Shown: positions 6,995-15,937 of the stretch, one piece after another
How the letters are laid out: every line of letters starts with the position of its first letter
Numbering within the stretch: position 1 is the first letter of the stretch
Assembly (NCBI RefSeq): GCF_010448835.1
Contig: NZ_CP048409.1
Span: 868,001 to 932,000 of the forward strand
Length of the DNA: 64,000 nt
DNA from: Draconibacterium halophilum
GTDB taxonomy: Bacteria; Bacteroidota; Bacteroidia; Bacteroidales; Prolixibacteraceae
Reading direction: 5' to 3'
Program-made: the position numbers and the translations under genes
Notes under the pieces: model-generated
The model's database searches: none
What the model was told of the DNA's origin: nothing
Seen by the model: the letters and a program-made list of their open reading frames with translations, nothing else

Positions 6995-7906
6995 TTATAA
7001 TGTTTTAAATACTTTTTCCAGTAAAGCTTTGGTGGCCATCACTCCTTGGCGTTCTGAGATTTCGCTTCCCTCATATTCAATACCTACAAAACCTTTGTAA
7101 CCTGCATCGTCAACTATTTCCATCAGGCGGTAATAATCCATGTTGGCTTCATCGCCGTTAGCATCAAAAACATTGGTTTTGGCACTCACCCCTTTTGCGT
7201 ATGGCATTAAAAGCTCCACTCCTTTATAGCGGTCGTACTCTTCACCGGTTTCGCGGTTAATGATAAAGTTGCCAAAATCGGGTAAAGTACCAACGCGTTT
7301 GTGATCAACCATTTTCATTACGCCGGTAAGCCATTCAGCATTGCTCGATAATCCTCCGTGGTTTTCAACAATAATATTTATTTTTTTGTTGTCGCCGTAT
7401 TCGCAGAGCATGTGCAATCCGTCGGCCGCCAGTTTTTGTTGTTCCTTGTATTCGCCGCGGCTACCCGCATTTACGCGAATGGAATGACAACCCAAAAATG
7501 CCGCAGCGTCAATCCATTTTTTATGATTCTCAACTGTTTTTACGCGCTCTTCTTTTTCAGGATGGCCAACCATACCTTCTCCGTCGCACATAATAAGCAC
7601 GTTTGTTACACCTTCGTTTTTGGTAATTTTCTTTAATTCAGCCAGGTATTTTTCATCCTTAGCTTTGTCTTTAAAAAACTGGTTTACATACTCAACTCCG
7701 TCAATTCCTAATTCACGGGTCACCTTTGGGAAATCGAGGTTTGTCATTTCTCCTCCAAACAAAGCCTTGTTAAACGACCACTCTGCTAATGAAATTTGGT
7801 AACGCGATTTTGCTGCATTGATAGCAAAAGCAGGTGAAACAAGCATGGTTCCTGCTGTAGCGGCAGCTGTAGTTCTTAAAAAATTTCTACGATTTGTTTT
7901 CATCAT
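6995..7906 (-). CDS. Tat-exported sugar phosphate isomerase/epimerase-like TIM barrel
   Basis: A 303-residue protein starting with a twin-arginine signal (NRRNFLRTTAAATAGTML, then PAFA). The mature part fits the xylose-isomerase-like TIM-barrel family, with likely metal ligands in IVENHGG, in LPDFGNF and in GIEYEG near the end. Related Bacteroidota proteins are annotated as periplasmic sugar isomerases/epimerases; the substrate cannot be read from sequence. It follows the acyltransferase gene by 29 bases on the same strand, suggesting one operon. A tatA gene for its export route sits at the right end of the window. Confidence 0.8.
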   Translation of the reverse strand: MMKTNRRNFLRTTAAATAGTMLVSPAFAINAAKSRYQISLAEWSFNKALFGGEMTNLDFPKVTRELGIDGVEYVNQFFKDKAKDEKYLAELKKITKNEGVTNVLIMCDGEGMVGHPEKEERVKTVENHKKWIDAAAFLGCHSIRVNAGSRGEYKEQQKLAADGLHMLCEYGDNKKINIIVENHGGLSSNAEWLTGVMKMVDHKRVGTLPDFGNFIINRETGEEYDRYKGVELLMPYAKGVSAKTNVFDANGDEANMDYYRLMEIVDDAGYKGFVGIEYEGSEISERQGVMATKALLEKVFKTL

Positions 7907-7935
7907 TTTAAAATTTAGTTGATATGAAGTACGTT

Positions 7936-9060
7936 TTAAACTCTAAATAAGATTCGTTTTGTAAACAGGTAATAACAAAGTAACCATTCCAGTGAGAGAA
8001 CACTTAAAGCGGTTATGAGGTTTATTAAAAATTCAGGCGTTTTAAACCAGGCGAAAAAGCCTGTTGTAAAAATTGATACAAATTCGTTTAACCATTGTGC
8101 GCCAACGGTATTCGAAAAAAGGTAGATAAAGATGGAGTTGGTGCCAACAACCACAAAAGGAAAAATCCATTGGTTAATTTTTTTTATATCAATCAGCCAG
8201 TAGCTAAAAGCCAAAGCCAGTAGCGCCCAGCCACCCGATGCCAATACAAACGACGAGGTAGCTATGCGTTTAATGATGGGTGTTACCGAAGTCCAGTCGA
8301 GGATATAACCGGCAAATAATATCGTTAATCCTGCAACAGATAACAGTTGAACCTTTTTTGGCGCTATTTTAGTCGATTGTAATAATTGCCCGGCCACAAC
8401 GCCCCAAATGGTATGGGCTGCTGTAGGAAGGCAGTTTATAGCTACCCAGCCCCCGCCATTGTTTATTTTCCCCATTAATAGCATGTCAACCCAGCTCCCA
8501 AAATTATGGTCTTTTACAAAGGGTTGATTGTAGCCTTCAAGAGGAAAAGTGCGGTAAAGTATTTCTGATAACAGCAGTATTGCAAGTGAAACAACGATTT
8601 GTGTCGACCATTTATACCGCATTAAAAAGTAAGCTATTAAAATGGTAACTGAGAGTTGTGATAAAACGTTCCAAAGTTCCCAAACCAATTTTCTGTTGTA
8701 AACACAATGCAGTGCAACACCAAATGCCAAAAGAATAATACAACGCTTTATAATATGCCGTGTAATTGTTGCCTCTGAGTCGCCCCGTTTTTTCCTTTTT
8801 GCATACGAAAAAGGCATTGCCACACCAACAATAAACATAAAAAAGGGTTGAATAAGGTCCCAAAATCTTAAGCCATTCCAGGGGTGATGATGAAATTGCC
8901 GGAAGAAACTTTCAACAATGGTTCCTTCAATGGGAGGCTGAACCAATACCGACCACAGATGCGTACTCTCGGCTACCAAAAGAAACATGGTAATTCCACG
9001 AAAGAAATCGAGAGATAATAGACGGTCTTCAGAAAAGAGTTTACTTGACTTTAAGTTCAT
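7936..9060 (-). CDS. Membrane acyltransferase, DUF5009/heparan-alpha-glucosaminide N-acetyltransferase-like
   Basis: A 374-residue polytopic membrane protein with about ten hydrophobic segments. The N-terminal LSLDFFRGITMFLLV segment, with the DxxRG-like motif, and the early HHHPWNGLRFWDLI loop are typical of the NagX/HGSNAT-like family. These proteins are thought to transfer acyl groups to amino sugars across the membrane. It is the first gene of a pair with the Tat-exported TIM-barrel enzyme, so a role in sugar processing at the cell envelope is plausible. Confidence 0.75.
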   Translation of the reverse strand: MNLKSSKLFSEDRLLSLDFFRGITMFLLVAESTHLWSVLVQPPIEGTIVESFFRQFHHHPWNGLRFWDLIQPFFMFIVGVAMPFSYAKRKKRGDSEATITRHIIKRCIILLAFGVALHCVYNRKLVWELWNVLSQLSVTILIAYFLMRYKWSTQIVVSLAILLLSEILYRTFPLEGYNQPFVKDHNFGSWVDMLLMGKINNGGGWVAINCLPTAAHTIWGVVAGQLLQSTKIAPKKVQLLSVAGLTILFAGYILDWTSVTPIIKRIATSSFVLASGGWALLALAFSYWLIDIKKINQWIFPFVVVGTNSIFIYLFSNTVGAQWLNEFVSIFTTGFFAWFKTPEFLINLITALSVLSLEWLLCYYLFTKRILFRV

Positions 9061-9081
9061 CCAGGTATTAGTTAGTTAAAA

Positions 9082-9089
9082 CAAATGTA
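9082..9089 (-). promoter_or_regulatory. -7 element (TACATTTG) upstream of the acyltransferase gene
   Basis: On the minus strand TACATTTG matches TANNTTTG and lies 21 bases before the start codon at 9060. A weak TTTC -33 match lies about 21 bases further upstream. Confidence 0.4.
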
Positions 9090-9157
9090 GCAATATTTCC
9101 GGTTTGCCCGGAAAATGAAAATGTATTCTACAGGTTAATAGGAAGCACAGGAATTAA

Positions 9158-9188
9158 AAAAACTCCGGATGAATTGTCCGGAGTTTTT
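9158..9188 (-). terminator. Rho-independent terminator of the acyl-CoA ligase gene
   Basis: AAAAACTCCGGA (9158-9169) pairs with TCCGGAGTTTTT (9177-9188). The stem is flanked by A's and T's and can act in both directions. It lies directly after the stop of the minus-strand ligase. Confidence 0.85.
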
Positions 9189-9191
9189 ATT

Positions 9192-10832
9192 TTAGATGTA
9201 TTTGTAACGTTTAATATTTCTTTTTGGCGTTTTGTCAAATTCTGTATCAACCAGTTCAATGCGACTTACGTTCTCGTAACGTGGCAATTCCGAATTGGCC
9301 TTTTTCCGATTATCGGCCATTATTTCTGGTAAATCTTTCTCGTTAATGCCTTCTGTTTTCATCGATTCAAAATCGGGGTAAACCAGAGCTACCAGTTTGT
9401 GGTCGCGCTCAACAACCACACATTCGGCAATATAGCTTTGGTTGCTAAGCTTTGCTTCAATTTCTTCGGGGTATATATTTTGACCCGATGGGCCAAGCAA
9501 CATATTTTTTGATCGTCCGCGAATATAAATGAAGTTATTTTGATCAATTACACCAAGGTCGCCGGTTTTTAGCCAGCCATCTTCGGTGAGCACAGCTTTT
9601 GTCTCCTTCTCGTTTTTGAAATAGCCTAGCATTACATTTTCGCCTTTTACCTGTATTTCTCCAACCACACTGTAAGGATCTTCCGAATCGATTCGTACTT
9701 CCATACGGTCGACAAGTGTTCCGGCCGACGACGGCATTGTTTTATCCCACGATTCGTAACTAATCAGCGGGCCACATTCTGTCATTCCGTAGCCAATTGT
9801 AAACGGGAAATTTATACGTTTAAAGAAAGCTTCAACATCGGCACTCAGTGGTGCTCCGCCAATAACAATTTCGAAGAAGCGTCCGCCAAATGTTTCAATC
9901 ATTTTCGTTCTAATCTTTTTTAGAATTATATTGGAAATGATCGGAACTTTCAGCATGATTTTTACGGCAGGCTTTTCAATAGCAGGCAGAATACGTTTTT
10001 TGTAAATCTTTTCAATTACAAGTGGCACCGATAGAATCAGGTGTGGTTTTATTTCGCCAAACGCTTTTGTTATAACAGCCGGCGAAGGCATTTTGCTAAG
10101 GAAAGTAATGTGGCAGCCTTTACTCACCGGAAATAGAAATTCGAACAACAAGCCGTAAACATGCGCCATTGGTAAAAACGAAACAATTTTATTCCCGGCT
10201 TCCAGTGGCATGTGCTCCCGGGCAAAAATAATGTTCGAGAGCAGACTCCGCTCCGGTATCATTACTCCTTTTGTAAACCCCGATGTTCCCGATGTATACG
10301 AGATAATACACATTTCTTCGGGTTCCCATTCTTCAAAAACAAAAGCTTCTTTGCTTAATTTGTTTTCCTTGTAGTACTGAAATCCATCGTTCAGTTTGTA
10401 TCGGATGTTTTCATCTATTCCCGAATGAAAGCTAAAATCTTCCAGTTTAACTATTGCCTGCAGGTTTTCCGACAATGTAAGGTCAACTTTTTCTAAAAGG
10501 GCGGTTGCTCCAATAACCAGCTTCGATTCGGAATGGTTGATAATGTGATTTGTATCATTTTTATTGAAATCGGGCAGGATTGGAACAATAACCAGTCCGG
10601 CAGAAATGGCCGATAGAAAAGTGGCAGCCCAGTGTGATGAGTTTCGTCCCAGAACGGCAATCTTATCACCTCGCTGCAGCCCGGCAAGTTGGTAGAACAG
10701 GTGCAGTGATTTTATTGTTGCTGCAATGTCTTTATAATAGTAATCTCCACCATCAAAATCAGAAAAAGCTTGTTCTTCCCAATTTTGATGAAAAGTGGCA
10801 GTAAAAATTTTTGCTAATGTTTGATCACGCAT
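9192..10832 (-). CDS. AMP-dependent acyl-CoA synthetase (long-chain fatty acid-CoA ligase type)
   Basis: A 546-residue adenylate-forming enzyme with the full motif set: the phosphate-binding loop YTSGTSGFTKGVM near residue 180, YGMTECGP near 345, the ATP-binding TGDLG near 425, and RGRSKNMLLGPSGQNIYPEE in the hinge region. Such enzymes activate fatty acids to acyl-CoA via acyl-AMP. The length and 'GxxSKNxI' hinge favour a long-chain substrate, but chain length is not determined. It appears monocistronic, bounded by terminators on both sides. Confidence 0.85.
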   Translation of the reverse strand: MRDQTLAKIFTATFHQNWEEQAFSDFDGGDYYYKDIAATIKSLHLFYQLAGLQRGDKIAVLGRNSSHWAATFLSAISAGLVIVPILPDFNKNDTNHIINHSESKLVIGATALLEKVDLTLSENLQAIVKLEDFSFHSGIDENIRYKLNDGFQYYKENKLSKEAFVFEEWEPEEMCIISYTSGTSGFTKGVMIPERSLLSNIIFAREHMPLEAGNKIVSFLPMAHVYGLLFEFLFPVSKGCHITFLSKMPSPAVITKAFGEIKPHLILSVPLVIEKIYKKRILPAIEKPAVKIMLKVPIISNIILKKIRTKMIETFGGRFFEIVIGGAPLSADVEAFFKRINFPFTIGYGMTECGPLISYESWDKTMPSSAGTLVDRMEVRIDSEDPYSVVGEIQVKGENVMLGYFKNEKETKAVLTEDGWLKTGDLGVIDQNNFIYIRGRSKNMLLGPSGQNIYPEEIEAKLSNQSYIAECVVVERDHKLVALVYPDFESMKTEGINEKDLPEIMADNRKKANSELPRYENVSRIELVDTEFDKTPKRNIKRYKYI

Positions 10833-10960
10833 TTATAGCACTTTAAAATTTAACTTTTAAAAATACCATATTTAGCATTAAAACAAATTGTTTGAAGGTA
10901 AATATGATAACATCGTTGGTGGTGAAACCGCTAATTGCCCGAAAAGTTTGGGGTTGAAGC

Positions 10961-10995
10961 AAAAAAAAGGCCAACCCTGTAGGTAGCGGGTTGGC
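10961..10995 (-). terminator. Rho-independent terminator of a leftward transcript
   Basis: On the minus strand GCCAACCC (10995-10988) pairs with GGGTTGGC (10977-10970), followed by eight T's (10968-10961). The nearest upstream coding gene, the sensor kinase, ends 300 bases away. A promoter-like element with LytTR-type sites lies in between. Confidence 0.8.
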
Positions 10996-11189
10996 TTTGT
11001 ATTCCTTGTTATGCTTTTTCTTGATCTAATTATTAGTTTGCTTTCAGGGACAGTGAAGGACAGTTTGCGAATGTGAATTTTAAACCGCGGTGTTTTTAAC
11101 TTCAATCAAGTCCTAACAAGGAAACGAATGCGAGGAGATAAATTTTTATATTTTATCTGTTCAGTATAAAAAGAACTGTTTCTGAATTA
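10961..11189 (-). ncRNA. Candidate small RNA under LytTR control
   Basis: A -7-like element (11202-11195 on the minus strand) and LytTR-type direct repeats (11235-11285) predict a leftward transcript starting near 11189. It would end at the terminator at 10961-10995, giving about 220-230 nt. The minus-strand sequence between contains no ATG in any frame, so a conventional protein is unlikely. This is a prediction from layout only; no homologue is recognised. Confidence 0.4.
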
Positions 11190-11194
11190 CGATT

Positions 11195-11202
11195 CAAAAC
11201 TA
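11195..11202 (-). promoter_or_regulatory. -7 element (TAGTTTTG) of the candidate small RNA
   Basis: TAGTTTTG on the minus strand fits TANNTTTG. A TTTG lies about 16 bases upstream, a little short for a -33 element. The nearest LytTR-type repeat starts 33 bases away, almost the same as the 32 bases at the response-regulator promoter. Confidence 0.45.
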
Positions 11203-11234
11203 CGAAATTGATGTGAAACAAAATGAGGTAATAT

Positions 11235-11285
11235 ATAAGCGGTAGGTTCTGGCGAATAAGCGGTAGGTTCTGGCGAATAAGTGGT
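11235..11285 (-). promoter_or_regulatory. LytTR-type operator, three direct repeats
   Basis: On the minus strand ACCGCTTAT (11243-11235), ACCGCTTAT (11264-11256) and ACCACTTAT (11285-11277) are spaced 21 bp apart. The 12-base spacers are identical (AGGTTCTGGCGA on the plus strand). Family knowledge: LytTR regulators bind pairs of 9-bp direct repeats separated by about 12 bp, consensus [TA][AC][CA]GTTN[AG][TG]. The same boxes and spacer recur upstream of the LytTR regulator gene. The array starts 8 bases past the kinase stop codon. Confidence 0.7.
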
Positions 11286-11293
11286 AATTTGCT

Positions 11294-14200
11294 TTACTCA
11301 ACAATTGGAACCAAAAGTGTAATTTTTGCTCCCGGGTTTGTTTTTCCCGGGTATAGTTCTTCATAATAAAGTGTAGTTTTAACATGATATTTTTCGCCAA
11401 TCAGCTGAATTCTTTTTTGGGTGAGGCTGGAGGCCATATTCAGGTGGCTTTTTGTTTTTGAGAATGCTTTTGATTTCTCAAACCCAATTCCATTGTCTTC
11501 AATTACTATTCGAATACTTCTTTCATTCACGTAAATAAATCGGATGATTATTTTTCCATGGCTTTGCAATTGCGATATCCCATGCCAAATAGCATTTTCA
11601 ACAAAAGGTTGTACAATCATTGAAGGAATGTTATAATCGTCTTGCTGCAATTGCTCGTCGATAATAACACTAAAATCAAAATGGTTTTCCATTCTGAATT
11701 GTTCCAGTTCGATATAATTTCTCAAACGTTCTACTTCATCATCCAGTAAAACTGAGTTTGATTTAATGGAGTTCATCGTTTGTCTGATTAGCCGTGCAAA
11801 CCTCGATAGATAAGTACCTGCTTCTTCCGATTTATTTTGAAGTAAAAATTTCTGAATAGAACCAAGCGAATTGAAAATAAAATGAGGGTTCATCATCGAT
11901 TGTAAAGCCCTGTTTTCAAGAGTAACAAGCTGGTTGTCCTTTTCGCGTTCGCGAAGTTGCCGGCGATAATAACTCCTGATAATCAGAAATCCTAAAAACA
12001 GGAAGATGAGTACCCCTGCAATTTTTGTAATTAGTAGTTGGAAAAAGGTGGGAACCACAGTAACCGGAAGTTCAATTACCTCACTGTAGGGCTCCATGTT
12101 TTTTCTTGATTTCAGTTTAAAAGTATAGTGCCCGGGTTTTAGGTTCAGATAAACTACCCGGTTTTCTGTGCCCGATATCCAATCGTCGTTTACACCTTCA
12201 AGCATGTAAGCATAATCAGATGGCGACGAAGAGAAATTAAGACTGGAGAATTCAATGCTTAACCGGTCTATGTTTTTATAAACTATTTCTCCGTGAGTTA
12301 GATTGATCTCTTTTTCGTCGAGTGCTACTTTCGAAAAGTAGGGTTTTGTTGGTACAGATATGGCATTAACACATTCGCTTACCGGAATAAGTGTTAGTCC
12401 GTCGTCGGATGCAACGTATAAAATATTGTTTTGAGCATACAGGTCGTTAATGTTGTTGAATGTAATGTTCAGGCGATTGAGTACTGCTGTTTTACCCGCA
12501 ATAATTTCTTTCGGATTTGAAATAAAATAAACGGTTCTTTGATTAAACAGAAAAAGTGTTCCGTTATAGTAAATCATATCTTTTAATTTCTGAATGATAT
12601 GATTTTCAAGGTTATCAATAAGGTTATAAGTTTTATTATTGTGTATTAGAACCAGTTCCGATTTGTCGGCTTCCTCAATTTGCAATACCTCGCTGGTTGA
12701 GTCGATTGTAATATTCGAAGCTATCCATTTTCCGTCAAATGCGCTGTAAATTGGATCGGGAATAATGTTTCCGTCTTTAATAACATGGTTTGTATTTCCA
12801 TTTACAATTAAATCCTGTTTGTAATTAAGAAAGATATTGCGAATTCGTCCCCAGTCGGTATAGGCTATGCGGAATTGCTGAAAATCGTTTTTTAGTTCAC
12901 GATAAAATAAATTATCATTTAAATAAAAATTCACTCTTGATTCGGAAGGGTCGACTACCGGTTTTTTAACGTAGATATTTGTTTTATTAAACTCGTCGTA
13001 TTTGATTGTATGGGTTGCCGGGTCGATTCGAAGATTCTTGTATATGTATAGCGGCGTACTGGAACCGGTCAACAGCAATGTATTGTTAGCTAGTTGAGTT
13101 ATATTATCAAGAATAAATTCACCCACCTCTAATTTATCTTCAAGTATTTTCCCATCTTTAAAAGCAAATACTGATTTGCCATTGGTAAGCCACAAGAAAT
13201 CTTTATTTGATGGTGAAATTGTTTGTACTCCCTTATCTTCAAATTTATCTGTTTCAATAGTTTTGAATTTTAATATGCCGTTGTTTATTTTATAAACACC
13301 ATAAGTGGTAGAGCTGGTCCATAAATTATTTTGCTTGTCGATAACGAGGTTTTGAATTTTATCCATCTTATGGTGAAAGATCAGGCTATCGTTTTTATAA
13401 CAAAACAGGCCGTTGTCGAATGTCGATACCCACAAGAGTTCATCCTTAACCAGCATGTCGTTAATCACCTTTGCATCAATCTTTACGTAGTTCTTCGAAA
13501 CCAACCGAGACCCCTGGAACAGATGAATGTTTCCCTCCATGTCGCAAACGTAGGTAACTCCTTCGGAATCTGTTGTTACTCTGGTAACATAAAAATCAAG
13601 CCGGTGTATTTCTGCAATTTCATCTACTGAATTTTTTTCAACTATGCGGTTACTGTCCCAAAAAAGGAGATTATTATTTGTGTTTCTGGTAATATCAAAA
13701 ATAATTGAACCGTTTTGGTCGGATGGTATATAATCTATATATCGGTTGCTTTTTATAACAGCAACTTCTCCGGCTCCGTTGTACATGTAAATGGTTGAGT
13801 CATTATCCTGGAAAAAATTGTGGTAATAAAAGTTTGTTTTTATTTCATCCAGAAAGGGCGAATTTTTTTCGTTGAATACCTGATTTTTATAGATATAATT
13901 AACCGAACCATCAATGTTCATACACCATATTCTTCCTTCCACATCTTCTTTCAAACGAACAGTTCGGTTATAACTCATCCCTTCGTTGGTGGTATAGCGA
14001 ACATAGCTTGTTCCATCAAAACGAACAAGGCCGGCAGTAGTACCAAACCATAAAAAATCATTTCTATCCTGTAATACACAAAAAACCTTGTTGGTTGGCA
14101 ATCCGTCGGCAATGGTATAGTTTGTAATAAACGGATTTTGCCCGCAAAGAAGCTGGGTAAAATATAATATTAGTGTTGGTATTAACAGGAGTTTTTTCAC
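11294..14200 (-). CDS. LytS/YehU-type sensor histidine kinase with beta-propeller sensor
   Basis: A 968-residue membrane sensor. A signal peptide (1-20) leads into a two-component-regulator propeller of about 600 residues, beginning ITNYTIADGLPTNKVFCVLQ with repeats such as FLWFGTTAGLVRFDG. A Y_Y_Y domain (about 650-735, YLNLKPGHYTFKLKS) and one membrane helix (about 745-767) follow. The kinase core has the phospho-acceptor motif NPHFIFNSL and ATP-binding VENAIWHG and EDNGIGF. It starts with GTG sharing one base with the TAG stop of the regulator gene (TAGTG), which implies translational coupling. The signal sensed is unknown. Confidence 0.9.
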   Translation of the reverse strand: MKKLLLIPTLILYFTQLLCGQNPFITNYTIADGLPTNKVFCVLQDRNDFLWFGTTAGLVRFDGTSYVRYTTNEGMSYNRTVRLKEDVEGRIWCMNIDGSVNYIYKNQVFNEKNSPFLDEIKTNFYYHNFFQDNDSTIYMYNGAGEVAVIKSNRYIDYIPSDQNGSIIFDITRNTNNNLLFWDSNRIVEKNSVDEIAEIHRLDFYVTRVTTDSEGVTYVCDMEGNIHLFQGSRLVSKNYVKIDAKVINDMLVKDELLWVSTFDNGLFCYKNDSLIFHHKMDKIQNLVIDKQNNLWTSSTTYGVYKINNGILKFKTIETDKFEDKGVQTISPSNKDFLWLTNGKSVFAFKDGKILEDKLEVGEFILDNITQLANNTLLLTGSSTPLYIYKNLRIDPATHTIKYDEFNKTNIYVKKPVVDPSESRVNFYLNDNLFYRELKNDFQQFRIAYTDWGRIRNIFLNYKQDLIVNGNTNHVIKDGNIIPDPIYSAFDGKWIASNITIDSTSEVLQIEEADKSELVLIHNNKTYNLIDNLENHIIQKLKDMIYYNGTLFLFNQRTVYFISNPKEIIAGKTAVLNRLNITFNNINDLYAQNNILYVASDDGLTLIPVSECVNAISVPTKPYFSKVALDEKEINLTHGEIVYKNIDRLSIEFSSLNFSSSPSDYAYMLEGVNDDWISGTENRVVYLNLKPGHYTFKLKSRKNMEPYSEVIELPVTVVPTFFQLLITKIAGVLIFLFLGFLIIRSYYRRQLREREKDNQLVTLENRALQSMMNPHFIFNSLGSIQKFLLQNKSEEAGTYLSRFARLIRQTMNSIKSNSVLLDDEVERLRNYIELEQFRMENHFDFSVIIDEQLQQDDYNIPSMIVQPFVENAIWHGISQLQSHGKIIIRFIYVNERSIRIVIEDNGIGFEKSKAFSKTKSHLNMASSLTQKRIQLIGEKYHVKTTLYYEELYPGKTNPGAKITLLVPIVE

Positions 14201-14994
14201 TATTCGATTGATTTGGAATAATTTGAAACTGCTTCTTTAAACTCATTGTATTTTCTACGCGATATTGCCAACTCTGTTTTGTCGTCCAAAATAGCGTAGT
14301 AACCCTCGAAGCTTGAAAACCCCTTCAGAAAATTTAGATTTATTAAGGTGGATTTATGGATGCGGACAAATATTGAAGGATCAAGAATTTTTTCAATTTC
14401 TCCAACTGGTTTACTCGACACCACTTGCTCCAGTCCCGATAAATTAATTACCGAGTAAGCTCCATCGGCCTCAATATACCTGATTTTCTCAACTTCAACT
14501 ATCTCAAAACCAAACTTTTCAATTACCGTTATTTTAGGGGCGTATACAAAACCATCGTTAGCCTGGCGGGTTAAGTTGTTTAATGATTCGTCATAAGTAT
14601 TTTGTATTTTCTGATTTTGCCGGCGAAGATCGAGGTGCGAAGTTGCTTTACTTACTGCTTCTTTCAACTCTTCCGGATCGATTGGTTTTAGCAGGTAATC
14701 AATGGCATTTGTTTTAATGGCGCGTAAAGCATATTCTTCGTAGGCTGTTGTAAAAATAATAGCGTAGTCTTCTTTTTGAATACTGGCCAGAAAATCAAAC
14801 CCATTCTCTCCGGGCATCGAAATGTCAAGGAAGATTAATTGCACATCCCAATTGTTCAATAACTCCCGTCCCTGGCTGGCCGAACTGGCCGTATCACAGA
14901 TATTAATATTCGGGCAATTACGCTCAAGTAATATTTTTAGTGCCTCCTGTACATTCTTCTCGTCGTCAATTATTATGGCGTTGTATGTGGTCAT
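14200..14994 (-). CDS. LytTR-family response regulator
   Basis: A 264-residue regulator. The start at 14994 (MTTYNAIIIDDEKN) is chosen because the 28 codons before it run through the promoter and operator. The receiver domain (1-120) has the acidic pair D10/D11, the phospho-acceptor D57 in LDISMPGENG, and K103 in LLKP. A LytTR DNA-binding domain (about 160-260) follows, with IRYIEADGAYS and FVRIHKSTLINL. It forms a coupled pair with the downstream kinase. Two LytTR-type repeats lie 46-75 bases upstream of its start, so autoregulation is likely. Confidence 0.9.
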   Translation of the reverse strand: MTTYNAIIIDDEKNVQEALKILLERNCPNINICDTASSASQGRELLNNWDVQLIFLDISMPGENGFDFLASIQKEDYAIIFTTAYEEYALRAIKTNAIDYLLKPIDPEELKEAVSKATSHLDLRRQNQKIQNTYDESLNNLTRQANDGFVYAPKITVIEKFGFEIVEVEKIRYIEADGAYSVINLSGLEQVVSSKPVGEIEKILDPSIFVRIHKSTLINLNFLKGFSSFEGYYAILDDKTELAISRRKYNEFKEAVSNYSKSIE

Positions 14995-15000
14995 CACTAA

Positions 15001-15008
15001 CAAAGATA
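15001..15008 (-). promoter_or_regulatory. -7 element (TATCTTTG) of the response-regulator gene
   Basis: TATCTTTG on the minus strand is a perfect TANNTTTG match. It lies only 6 bases from the ATG at 14994, so the transcript may be leaderless or nearly so. There is no clear TTTG -33 element, as expected for an activator-dependent promoter. Confidence 0.5.
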
Positions 15009-15039
15009 GAATTAATTGCAAAAAATATTTTGTTTTTAT

Positions 15040-15069
15040 ATAAGCGGTAGGTTCTGGCGAATAAACGGT
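15040..15069 (-). promoter_or_regulatory. LytTR-type operator, two direct repeats
   Basis: On the minus strand ACCGTTTAT (15069-15061) matches the LytTR 9-mer consensus at every position, and ACCGCTTAT (15048-15040) matches at all but one. They are 21 bp apart with a 12-base spacer identical to that of the operator at 11235-11285. The proximal box ends 32 bases from the -7 element of the regulator gene. The site could also influence the divergent secreted-protein gene at 15268. Confidence 0.75.
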
Positions 15070-15267
15070 AATTTTCATTACCTCCGATTGATCTGTTCAA
15101 GCGTTTTTCTATCCAAACTCGCCGGTTAACATGGTATTAACATAAGAGTTAGTTGCTGACAATAAAAGACTTAGGGGTCTTTAACAATCGGTTAACGTTA
15201 TTGCTTTAAACTTTATACATATATTGAAGTCATAGTTAATGAAAACAATAAATAGAAACAACAAGTT

Positions 15268-15864
15268 ATGAAACGATTAAACAAAGTTCTTTTAACAGCA
15301 GCTCTTGCACTAATTGCAGGGGCAACATTGGCAACAGGAAATCTAAAAGTAAACATTTCAGAAGGCGAAGGTGCTGAAGCCCACGTTCGAGTTACAAATG
15401 CGGTAGAAAGTCAATTTGAAATGGAAATCCGCAATATGAAAAATGATATTATTTACTACAAACAGATCCAGCAGCCATTGAAGATGGTTTTAAATACGTA
15501 TGATTTTTCAAAACTCAGAAATGGCGAATATACCTTTACGGTAAAACTTGATGAAGAAAAGAACACAACAGTTCTTTCAGTGAATAACGGCGATGTTGAA
15601 GTTATAGACCAAACCAAACAGGTTCGTCCGTATTTTGGTTTAAACAACGACCAATTAAACATTACGTATCTGAATTTTGCAACACGTGATGTAAAGTTGT
15701 ATTTGTACGACGAATCAAACGATAATTTGATTCACGAAGACATGCTTGGATCGGAGTTTGCACTTAATCATGCCATCGATCTTTCGAAACTTAACAATGG
15801 CAGCTATGAGGCTGTATTGGTAAGTGATAATGGAATATACGAATATCAAATTAATCTCAATTAA
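15268..15864 (+). CDS. Secreted beta-sandwich protein, paralogue 1
   Basis: A 198-residue exported protein with a signal peptide (1-22, ending LATG). The mature part shows two similar halves, each ending in a 'D.SKL.NG.Y' turn (DFSKLRNGEYTF and DLSKLNNGSYEAV), as in Ig-like/FN3-like or DUF3244-like modules. It has no catalytic motifs. It shares domain layout and the opening ATGNLKVNIS/ASGNLKVNMT with the next gene, so the two are tandem duplicates. It sits divergently from the LytTR regulator and may belong to its regulon. Function is unknown. Confidence 0.65.
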   Translation: MKRLNKVLLTAALALIAGATLATGNLKVNISEGEGAEAHVRVTNAVESQFEMEIRNMKNDIIYYKQIQQPLKMVLNTYDFSKLRNGEYTFTVKLDEEKNTTVLSVNNGDVEVIDQTKQVRPYFGLNNDQLNITYLNFATRDVKLYLYDESNDNLIHEDMLGSEFALNHAIDLSKLNNGSYEAVLVSDNGIYEYQINLN

Positions 15865-15906
15865 TATTTTTCGTAAGTTTAGGTAGTTAAATTAGTTAGT
15901 TTTGGT

Positions 15907-15937
15907 AAAGCGAATCCGCAAGGGTTCGCTTTTTTTA
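15907..15937 (+). terminator. Rho-independent terminator after secreted paralogue 1
   Basis: AAAGCGAATCC (15907-15917) pairs with GGGTTCGCTTT (15922-15932) with one G-U pair, and a T run follows. Confidence 0.85.

Noticed and set aside
10878..11105. A 75-residue minus-strand gene within the candidate small RNA
   Set aside because: It would start at a TTG, reads through the strong terminator and has no family resemblance.
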